DNA of 64,000 nt from Romanomermis culicivorax (lineage: Eukaryota > Nematoda > Enoplea > Mermithida > Mermithidae), in NCBI GenBank assembly GCA_963922205.1, contig CAWUHX010000136.1, forward strand, positions 868,001 through 932,000. Direction: 5' to 3'. Shown in pieces: positions 43,701 through 55,700 of the stretch (positions are counted from its first letter, which is position 1; every line of letters begins with the position of its first letter). The position numbers were made by a program, and so were the translations under genes. The notes under the pieces are model-generated. The model made no database searches, had not been told where the DNA came from, and worked only from the letters and a program-made list of their open reading frames with translations.

Positions 43701-46700
43701 ACATCGTTTGTATACCAGGATATACTAGGTGCCCAAGTAAGACGGGCACCAGAGTGAGACGGGTGCTTAAAGTGAGACGGGTGCCAAAGTAAGATACACC
43801 TTCGGCGCAAAGTGAGACGAGCGCCAAGTTGCGACAATCGTAAAAAAACAGAGCGTTCAAAAGTACTTTACACAATAACGATTTGAGTACTCCGTCTATT
43901 ACGTTCGATAGCAAAATTACCATATTAGCATAGGTGAGAATTTCAGAATGGCTGATATAGCCTAACGAATATCACTCGTGTCTACTTCGTGAACTTTTCA
44001 AGACAGGTGCCAAAAAAATGTACAAATTTAAGGAAAAATACCACTAACTATAGATTCAAACTACGAACGAAAAGCGCTTAATGCGAACACTATCCATGAA
44101 GATTTATTCAGGTTTAAACAAATTTCGAATCATTCTACAGCTCTCCATTAGATGAGCTTTGAAAATTTTAGACAACTATGGATTTTCCTGAAAACATTGC
44201 TTATTATTATCAAAATTAACGATTGTAGCTCAGAAACCAGGCGCTCACTGTTTAGTCCACTCAAGTTTCATCGGTCACGAACGGACTTCCCTAAAGCCGT
44301 AAATCTGGGTAGGGATAAAACCGTATTTGGTCAGGCTACCTACTCCCATGCCGTGAATTTTTTTGTTCACTGTGTCACATCTCGGAGAGGGTGTATATTT
44401 CGATGGTTCCCTGAATACAATATGTCTACAGCGATGTATGTAAAAGTCACTTATATACCAGTCACTTGGGCTATTTCGCATCTTCACCCTATAGAAAGGG
44501 CACCAAAATTATGTTTTCCCACATCAAATCCCCAACATTTTTGCGGTTTTCCGAACATTTTTTCCAAAAAAGCACAATCTTGGGAAACCACTGGATTGCC
44601 CAATCCACATAATTACAAAATAGTATTCGACGTGAGGCGCCACAAAATTTTCGGTCTTTTTGATTTCGCAGCCTAGAGAACAGTCATCCGACCATGTAAT
44701 CTAATCTCAACAAAACGTCTTTCGACTTTGCACGAAGAAACCAAAAAAAGTTCCGTAGGGGGCCAAAAATACTCGTCTCATCCAAAAACAGTGGTGCTCT
44801 GCTGCTGTCAATTTTTCCAATTTCACAATCAAAATCAGCTATGCTACATTTCAAAAACTGTGGACAGTCTAGGCGTGTTATTCTCGAATTGACCACCAAC
44901 CCGCAAAAAAAATTAGCAATCCTTCTAAAAGTATTCACTCAACTATTTCCTTCAAATTGGCTTACCCATAATGACACTTTCCAAAAATTTTTGCGTATTA
45001 AGTCATTTTTCTCCCATTTCACTTGACGAGTAAGTTATTCTTACCGGGGCGATAAAGTAATTTCCAAACCTAAGGCCGGAGTAATACTCCCATGACCCCT
45101 ACGGTGTAGTCTGGCCACGAAGCATTTTTGCACTATGCTTACATTGCAAAAACCGAATACTTTTCATTAGGGTTCTTTTTGAGTCTCATTAGCACAGGCC
45201 CAACTTTATTAGCATTGTGCTAAAAAAGAAAACCCTGCTTCTGGTTACTTATTTTTCAAGAAATGAAGCAAAATTTGAAATAAAATTTAAAAGATTAAAT
45301 CTTAATTTATGAGATTAAATTCAGAAATTTAATTTTAATATCATTGATTTAATTCTAATTTAATTAATTTAATTTCAATCTTTGATTTAATTTTAATTTT
45401 TGATTTAATTTTAATTTTTGATTTGATTTTAATTTTTGATTTAATTTTAATTTTTGATTTAATTTTAATTTTTGATTGAATTTTAATTTTTGATTGAATT
45501 ATTTATTTTTGATTTATTTTTAATTTTTAATTTAATTTTAATCTTTAATTAAATTTTAATTTTTAATTAAATTTTAATTTTTAATTTAATTTCAATTTTT
45601 AATCTAATTTTAATTTTTAATCTAATTTTAATTTGTGATCTAATTTTAATTTTTAATCTAATTTTAATTTTTAATCTAATTTTAATTTTTAATCTTATTT
45701 TAATTTTCAATCTAATTTTGATTTTTAATCTAATTTTAATTTTTAATTTAATTTTAATTTTTAATTAATTTGAATTTTTAATAATTTAATTTTAATTTTT
45801 AATTTAATTTTAATTTTTGATTTAATTCAATTTAATTTAATCTAATTCAGAACCTCAATTTTAGTTAAATTTCGGAGATGAAATTTTAACAGGTAGGCTA
45901 TCTGATGGACAAAACGAGCACTCTAGCTTTACTAGCTGAGGTCATATAGACTTTTCAGGTGCGTCATTCGTTTTCGGAGCAGCTGTGAGATTTTTGTTTC
46001 AGGGCACTGTCTTTCCACGTTTGCATTTGATGTAGAAAAAATCGAAATATAGGGAAAAATTACCAGTGTTTTTTCCGTACCAGGCGGATTCTTTTCGGCT
46101 GGTACAGAAAACTTTTACCGAGTTTTCCATATGATACGGATTTTATTATGTGATTTTATAACGAAAACCGGTGCAAAACTGAAATTTTTTTGTGGAATTC
46201 GGAATTCCGTACGGTACGGAAGAAAACCTGCTTTCCACAAATGCAGAAGACATTTTTTCTTCTTTCCACTATTTCCAGTACATATGTAATTTATAATAGA
46301 TTTATTTTTTGAACTTTTAGATTAGAGATGCTTTGTATAGTATTCATTTCATCTTATTATGACGAAATCGGGAAGAATTTCAGAAAGTTTCAACTTCTGA
46401 CATTGATTTTGAAAATTTTCATTGCAATGACAGCTTGATGCGATAATATATTTAAAACCGCATAGAAACAGCGACTGTAAGCATTTTTGAGCGAAAAAAT
46501 GCGTTTTAGGACTAATTTTCCGCATGCAGAAAAAATTGGGTCCTTTTCCAATTGAGAAAAAAAGTTTGCGGAATAGAACACTTTCATGGCTGAAAGAATT
46601 TGTGTACCTTAAAAGGTAATCAATAGAAATAGGTTTGAATTACCAATGCAGGATCATCCTTGTTGCCTATCCACGTAACACTATCCGTTGACAACTTTTT

Positions 46701-49700
46701 ACGGCCAGCATTATTGAAATCGCCAGAGTCGATAAGTTGGGGGACACTAGCCAAAAGTTCCTCAAGCCAGTTGCCGAGAAGAGGTTCTCCATCTTAAAAA
46801 CGGAAATTTAAATATGAGTGCCTAAATTCTGAACGAGTCACACACGTAACAAACACTATACTGCTTTGAATAAATTTGCATGACTACTTACCATTTGTGT
46901 CGCCACTATTATTCAAGCTGCACGCTCCTTCGTCACCCGATTGATCGATATCAGGAATTGTGTCCTGACCATCTCTGGACGCTAATTCTTGCACAGTTTT
47001 CGGGCGCTGTCGCACTGATAATGCCTAACATACATACATTCAGGGTAGCGAGGGGTTAACCATTTGATTTACGGCTAGGAACCAGACAACAAAATAGCAG
47101 GTAGGCATGGGGATTACCTTTACAAGAGATTAGGGATGGGACGAACGCGCCTTTTTTGACTAAATTGGATCCGGATCTTATAAAAATTGCTTCATTAGAT
47201 CAAGGTCCGGATCTAGAAAAGTACAGTCGTTGGATGTGAATCCTGAACAGCGATCCTGTGTATAGCATCTTAACAGTTTATATATATATATATATATACA
47301 GGGTGAGCCAAAAAAGGCGACCGGTACTGAATTTCCTAGCTTTCAAATTTGTGAAGCTCTTTTAAGGCAGTTTCCTGCCGTCGATAGATAAAACATCTGG
47401 AATAAAAATTGCAAAGTTTCAGCCAGATTTCTCGAATATTGACCGTCTAGAATCAAAAATACTAAACGTCGTTTTTTTGCAAACAAATTTTGGAAAATTG
47501 ACAAGTCAATATCTTTTAGATCCAATCATGAGAACCACATAACAGCTAGAAACTACTAGAGAGCCGTTTTAGTGTGTCCTAATTTCTGTTTCACCAATAA
47601 TTTTAATCGTTTTTCGATCTGGTCAATGACAGAGTTGATTTCGCTTCAATTTTGCTTTTTTCTCAATGTCATGAGAAAAGCTCTTGATTTTGCCGAAATT
47701 TTGCCCATATTGAAACAAGAAGTTGATGACTTTTAATTGCGTGCAACTTACAAATCTGGGTGATTTTTAAAGTATTATTGTGCGTGAAAAGCTTTACAAA
47801 ACTTTTTTCACAATGAGACAACTTTTACTTTGATTTCGTAGCTTTTTGAAAAATGACCACTTTTACGAAATTTCTGTCTGTACAGTAATCATAAATGCTA
47901 GGAGCATAAAATTTGGCCTTTGTAACAAAGACAAACAGGGCATTCTACGGCAGCAGTCCGTATTAACAAAGCTTCATCCGTTCGAAAGTTATGAAAGTCA
48001 GCACCGGTCGCCTTTTTTTGGCTCACCCTGTATATATAGACAAAAGAATAAGAACCTTAAAAGATTGTAGTACCAGACACAGATGCTTGAATTCAGTTGT
48101 GTGAATTCCTATTTCTCAACAGTTTAATAGTTATTATGATACTCATTGAAATGAGAAACAAATTGAAGCAAAAACTCAAAATCTTTGGACTAGGTATTTC
48201 GTGAGCTTGTGTCTGATGACTGGAGAAACTCTGCACCGAACAAGTTTTTCCAGCACTGAATAAATAAAAACAAATAAAAATTTTTAATACTCTCGCTTCA
48301 GATTTTCAGTCAGAAAACGAGAGTGTTAGATAAGTGAAGGAAGATTGTGAGAAAAATGCACGATTTCATATTCATGGCAAGAGGAAAGTTCCATTTTTCA
48401 CTATATTTTCATAAAATGTGTTGAGTTTCACTCACTTTTAATTGAGGTGAGACATAATAGATCATTGGAAGCAGTCAGGGATAATTGAGGAATAAAACTA
48501 CACTTCTTTTTGCTCATGTTTCAGCTTAGTACTGAATATTATATGTAATAGGGAAAATTTTGAGATTTTGAATTACTAAATCGCACCAAATGCAATTTTT
48601 CATCACGAATTCTTCCAGGACTGGGCAGAAAAAAACCTGCTTTGGGCTGTTTTTTATTGAGGAAGTAAGATGACATCCGTAAAGTCAATAAAAGATCAAA
48701 TTTTATGATGTAAACTGTCTTTTACAGACAAAACTAATCGAAATTAACATTTACAGTCTTACTAGAATACAAATTGATACAGTTGAAAAATTACTGGTCA
48801 TGAGGTAGAATTTGGTTACTGTTGGTTTGGAAATTCAATGAAATCAATGCAAACCAAAGTGAATATAGTTCCGCAAATGACCGAATCTTAGTCATCCACA
48901 GCGTCGGATCCGAATCTCAGAAAATTCCAATGATATGATCCAAATCCCAGAAAATTCCAATGATATGATCCAAATCCCAGAAAATTCCAATGATCGAACT
49001 CAGATCCCAGAAAATTCCAATGATCGGACCCCGATCCAGAAATTAGTGCGGATGTTCGCGGATCCGGGTAGCCGTCCCATAACTTTTAGAGCCATGAAAA
49101 AACATTTACTACCTCGCAAAAAATGGCGCTCTAGGTGGTCAAATTTCTTGAAAAATGGTGAGGAAAAATTTGATTCAGTGTACAATGCATTGTAAATCGA
49201 GCAACAGTCTACAGTTTTCATCATGATTAGATAGTTTTTATCATTGAAAAAACATACTGCGTGAAAAGAATTCAGCTAAGCACGTAAATTGAAAGTAAAG
49301 GACGTTGCTGACTGATTTCCTCAGTTTTGAATTCAGGTTGTCTACTTCTATCTTGAAATCCGCATGATTTTTGCTCCTTTGCGAGAATTTATGAAAAACT
49401 TTAGATTTCTAAGTAACGTTTTGGTTTTCTGGAATGTTGATAACACTAAAAATAAGAGAATGAGAGGATATAAAAAGTAGTTCAAGTGCGTTCTGACATG
49501 TTCCGTATGACACGCTGACGACAAACAAAGGAAAAGAAAAAAGGTCAGGGCGCTACCATGTCAAAAGCATGGATTTAAAGATACCGAAATTGCGGACCTT
49601 GTTGATGTATGCTAGAAGCGCGCCCTAGTGGCATACCTGTAAGACCCCAGGTCAGTTGGAAAAGTAAATCCAAAATTCGTAGGCGAGATCAAAAATGACC

Positions 49701-52700
49701 AAAGTCAAAAACCTTGATTTTTGGCGAAAATTTCGTCAATTTTCCAAAAAGGCACATTTTCGCATAATTTTTTGGAGGTTGGGAGTGGCAACATTTGAGT
49801 TCTGGGTCCGACCAAGTATCCCAACTTTTCCTTAACGACAGGTATGCCTCCTGGCCTAAATTAATTGGTAAAATACCTCAACTCTTATAAATTACAAAGA
49901 ATGTCCAGAAAGTCACGTTTTCCTACCACAATTGGTCACTTTTAAGGAAGCTTTTACCCCTCGCACACCCCTCCCTTAAATTTTTTCTTCCCATTTGGAA
50001 GAATTTGACCAAGTGCACATCAGCTAATATTGCACAAAAAGAGTGGAATACTACTATTGAAACCCCTATGTTGTTGACAGCTCAAGATTTACTTTATTCA
50101 AAGATTGGGCGGCCATTTCCAATAAAACGGACACCATATTCGACGTTTTATTAATAAATTTAATCTTCTGAATAGCCGTTGACAAAGTGTCGATATTTAA
50201 AGCAGTTAAATCATCCTGAAGTAAGTTTACACGTACATAATGCACACACCAAAATCTGAACTTTGTTACTTTTGAGCAGAAACAAACTTACCGATTTTCC
50301 AAGTTCCGATTGCAAATCGATTAGAATGAGCCTGGACATGTTTAGAAAATTCTGGCCGATGGCGACAGCTGCATTCCTGGAAAAATTACGCGACGTTTTG
50401 AGATATCAATAGCAGTGTGAAATGTATCGCAAGCTTACTCGATTTCAAAATGTTCCAGAATATATTTTATACCGATGCAGAAGCATTTTAGACCCAAAAT
50501 ACGATAATTCTGTAACTGCTAAAAACAAATTAGCAATTAATATACGCAGGTTTATATAACGTGGAGATTGGAAATTTGAGAATCGAATAATGAAATCATT
50601 TAGCGGATAAATTAGCCATAAAGATCGTATATGTGAAATGCTTTGTCATTTTTTAAAATTTCAAACTCAGTCAATTATAATTTGAAAGACAAATGTGTAC
50701 TACACAAAAAGAACTCACGGAACCACCGGTCGAAGGAGACGACTGCATGACATTCGCAATGGCAACGAATACGTTTAACTTGAGCAAAGCAATAACTCGA
50801 CTTTAGTACATACAGCATAATGATTCCACACATTTTCTTACTGATTTTTCGACAATACGATGAGCGCAGGATTCATTTTCCGAAACGGATTTTTGATCAG
50901 ACGACGACGCAGAAAGGATATTATTACAAACCAGAATATTACAGCTGACTAACAAGCTACCAAAACCGACATGGCATAACTGAAAAGAAGATTATAAAGA
51001 AATGTAATAGTAAAACGCAAACGAATTCATAAAAATTCATCTGCAAAAGAATTCACGCGATTAAACTCAATTCTGCTGAAATTTCAGAATACTACATTAC
51101 TATAAAGGGTGCTCAAAAACGCGACTCGTCTAAAAGTGCTACCTTACCAGAATATCCCATAGGGTATATGGGGCTATAACCCCGGTCTCAGGTTTGGACC
51201 CTGGTAAATCCAAAATGAAAATTCAAATCATTGATATTGCTCAACATTCTATAAACATTTCGAATTTCAAATGATTTATTAGTCGAGTTAAATTGAAGAA
51301 AAATGACTTACAGCCACTGGTACACCAAATTTTGGGAAGTGTCATACTGGGTATGCTAATTTGAAGAAAACGAGTCAATAGGTACTTTTTTTCAAATGAC
51401 TGCTATTGGGTAGTAACTCTTGGAGTGGGTGATCACTTCGAGAAAAAATACTTTTATGGTTTCCACAATTTAGAAAATGTGCTACGTAGCTGATTTTGAT
51501 GTAGAAAATCGGAAAACACAAAAGAAATGAATATCTATAGTACTTGTGTTTGTGTCGTAATTTGCACTTGCTTTGTTTATAGAATAATTGAGAGGAAGAA
51601 GTAAGAAAATTAAGGGAGTTGAAGACGCAAGAGCTAGTGACAGCACCACGTACATACGACAAGAGAAAGAATAGTAATATAGCAGAACGTTGTATGCCTG
51701 TGTGAAGGAAATCAATGAATCATACAGCACCCCGACATTTCACAGATTGAAAAAAGATCAAGGAAAAATTGGATTTTACTCCTACATTAATCCAAGACCT
51801 TATGGATGTCTGTACCGCACACAGTAGATCAAATTTTCCGGTATTTTGCGTTCAACAGAAAAATCAGTCCAATATTACGAGTCAAAATTTCACAAATGTT
51901 CGAAATTCACAGACTGGTTATCATTTTTTTTATTCGAAACAACAACGACCTAATATAATTGTCATTCTATCAATTTTTATGTTTTGATTTAACTTCGTTT
52001 TTATTATGGATTCTCACTCTTTCCAGAAAATTTTCACTTGTTAGCATTCCCAGAATGTGTGAATCGTATCATCTATCCGGCTACATTGATAACAAGCACT
52101 TGAAGATTTAATTTGGTATATGACTAATAGGTGTGGGGTAATTATTGTATTGTGTAAAATTTTATATATTATTTCTTTGTGTTTATTACTAATTCCAATT
52201 TGATAGAGCTTTTCCCAAGAATTACAAAAGGAATCGTAGTTTATATTTAGTCTTGATTGCCATTTTTCTTGCCCCTTAGGGATATCTAATTTTGTCTTTT
52301 TCAAGTGATTGAGGAAACAAATAATGAGTGTGAAATTAGCAATCTGGATCCAGTAAAAGCATGGGAATACGTAAAATACAAAATACGAAGTCATACAATA
52401 AAATATTCCAAAGAACTATCAAAATCTAAAAGAAATAGAGAAAAAGACCTACAAACAGAATTACAGGATTTGGAGGCTAACTTAGATAACGACAGTCAAA
52501 AAGAAAATTCGGACAGGTATACAGAGGTAACGACAGTCAAAAAGAAAATTCGGACAGGTATATATACACAACTAAAAAATCTAACACAGGAAAAAAGAAA
52601 ATTTATAATGGAAAGAGCGAAAACAAAATGGCATTTATATGGTGAAAAACCAAACAAATATTTTCTTAATATGGAGAAGAGAAATTACAATAGGAAAAAG

Positions 52701-55700
52701 ATAATACAACTAAAATCAGAATCAGGTATTGAAGTAAACAAACCAGAAGATATTTTAGAAGAAATTTATAAATACTATAACTCTCTATATGGAAAAAAAT
52801 CCTTCATCAGAAACTCTTTAAAAAAAGAAAACTTTCGCAACTTACCAAAAATATCAGAGGTACAGAAAAGTATCCTACAAAAAGACCTCATAGTACAAGA
52901 ATACAAAAATGCGTTAAAAAATATGAAAAATAACAAATCTCCGGGCGATGACGGTCTTACAGTAGAATTCTACAAGACGTACTGGGACATAATAGAAAAC
53001 CCGTTGGTTAAAAGCTTCAATTTTTCACTACGGAATAATCAACTCAGTGATTCACAAAGGAGAAGTATCATAACACTGATTCCCAAACCAAATAAGGACC
53101 CCAATAAATTACAGAACTGAAGACCCATATCACTTATGAATGTAGATTACAAAATATTACCAAAAGCCTTAGCAGAACGACTAAAAACTAACCTGAAGAG
53201 TATAATAAATGAAGAACAGAAAAGTTTTGTACCTGGAAGGTATATTGGAGAAAGCATACGATATCTGTTGGATATAATTGACTATTACGAGAGTAAAGAG
53301 GAATCGGGATTCTTAATTTCATTAGATATAGAAAAAGCTTTTGACTCATTAGACCGAGATTTTATGATGAATGCATTAAAAATTTTCAACCTTAGAGAAA
53401 ATTTTACTACTTGGATCAAAACTCTCCATTACAAATCTGAAGCAGTTGTTCAAAATGCTGGTTTCTGTACAAAAACGTTTTGAAATCCAAGCAGAGGTAA
53501 GGCAAGGTTGCCCAATATCTCCATACCTATTTATTTGTTCGATGGAATTAATGGCACACATGCTTAGAAGTTGTGAAAGTTATCAGGGACTAAAGATTGG
53601 AGCTCTGACACACAAAGTCTGCATGTATGCTGATAATACAACTATTCTAGCTAAGGATAAAGAGGATTACGAACATGCCTTAAGTGTTATTCAGGAATTC
53701 TCAACACTTTCTGGCCTTAAAATAAATGTTAACAAAACCCATATACTAGGACTTGGACAAAATAAAAACAAAGACGGCAAGATAAATGGGAGTGAAATAG
53801 TGAAGTCGATAAAAAATTATTGGAATAAATTTTTCATACAATAAAGAAAAAATGTATAATGAGAATATCAGGAACAAAGTTAAAAAATGTAAACAACTAC
53901 GCAAATTATAGCAATCTAGAAACCTGATCATGTACGGGAAAGTGGCCGTATGGAATTATATCATAACTCCTAAAATCGTGTACAGCCTAATAAATCTTTC
54001 AACCGAACAAAAAACAGTAAAAAACTTAAATGACATGCTAATACACTTCTTGTGAAACGACCATAAACCAAAAATCAGAAAAAATCTATTAATTCAGGAT
54101 TATAGCGAAGGAGGGATAAAAGCTTCGGACATTGAAATTATGATTAAAACGTTAAAAGCAAAATGGTTACTCAGATTGATCGAACCAGGAAAATGGAGTG
54201 AAGTGGCACTTCAACCACTACAAGGGAGAGGAGGATTAACCAAGTTAGTTGATGATAATTTCTCACAGAAAACATTAGGAGTGAAACTCACCCCATTTTA
54301 CACAGAAATAATAGAATAGATCCAAGCACTCCCCTCAAATAACACTTGTAAAATAACCACCCCTACACAAGTCATGGCGCAGAGAATAACAATACCAGAC
54401 TGGTTATCATGACTAAATGCAAAGCCACTCATTTTTTCGATTTTTCAAAAATGTTTTACAGATTGCAGAAAATTTGAAAAGTCTAACGAACACATACCTG
54501 TAATTGGGGAGGGGAATTGGGGGGACCCCCCAACTTGGTGAACCCTATACCCAACCCCTCCCCCACTCAAACTCGGAAAAATTTACCTTTTTTGGGAAAT
54601 TTTCGACTTTTTTCGACCCCCCTTCCAAAAGAAATTTTGGGTTTACCTCCCACCCGCCTCTAACTGGTCGAACCTCTTAGAAGTCTCGTTATCTATGAAA
54701 ATTTGATTCCAAATAGTTTTAAACATATTTCAGATCCTTCGGCAGCCATAAACTGAAAAAGTATTTGAAATTTTAGAAAATTGCAAATTTCCTTGCAAGC
54801 AGTGCTTTCCTAATGATATCAAAATTAACATCTGCAGTCAGACGACAAACATTTACAGTTTGTTTAGATTTCGTTACTGATAAAGCATTTTTACAATAGC
54901 CTTGCGTTGCAATAGTCGAAGAAAAAATGAACGCAAAAACCGATGGTTTACCACGAAGGAGTACAGCTCATGGTATACTGTAAATATAATAAGACCCAGG
55001 CAACATTACTACATTTTCAATCAGCCAGATAGTGCCGACAACCAGCTAAAAAACCAAAAAGTCTGCTAGAAATCAACAATTTTTCATAAAGTGGGACAAG
55101 ACAACAAAAATCATATCAATTTTGGACTGAGAAATGAAAACAAGAAATAAAAGTCAAATCAGGCAAACAATCACGAATTTTGACTCTTCAGTCATCAACA
55201 TACATGTAACGGAGTCCCGAGGTCTGGGACGGGGGTTGGGCCACTTTTTTTGGGCCGGGGGTCAGTAATTCCCAAAATTTTGGGGGGAGGGGTCTCTGAA
55301 GGAAAAAAATCGATTTTTCACGAAAAAAGTCCGAAAAAGAGTTTAAAAAATAGTAATTTTTGTCTAAAAAATTATAAAAAATGTATTTATGGCGCGAAGC
55401 GCCGAGAAAATTGACGTTTTTGACCATTTTTTGTTCAAAAATTGACATTTTTCCGACCAAAAGTATGGGGGTCCATGGGCTACCCTATGGCTAGCAATAG
55501 GATTGTGAAATCCTGGAGGGGGCGGTCGCCCAATGGCTAGCCATATGGTCGAAGATTTCTGGGGGGGTTCCCATAGCACTTCCCCCCCCCACCCCAATTA
55601 CATGTATGGTCATCAATAACTTTTGCCGTTAGACTGCACTGAAAGAACAAAAACCGAAAACATGCGTAACTGGCTGAGACACTACATGCTTTTTAGGTGG

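Larger units (their letters stand above)
47131..49082. repeat. TAGGGATGGGAC-ended repeat of about 1.95 kb, interrupted by a Tc1-like MITE
   Basis: Left end TAGGGATGGGACGAACGC with GGATCCGGATC; right end GGATCC-GGGTAGCCGTCCCAT, an inverted match. Its body after 48090 is homologous to 33690-34130. It holds the Tc1-like MITE (47297-48032) and a 30-odd-bp tandem array near 48907-49037. Class unknown. Confidence 0.55.

Noticed and set aside
48935-49195. Plus-strand frame with repeated IPENSND units, like a repeat protein.
   Set aside because: It is the translation of a 33-bp minisatellite inside a dispersed repeat; no start context or homology.
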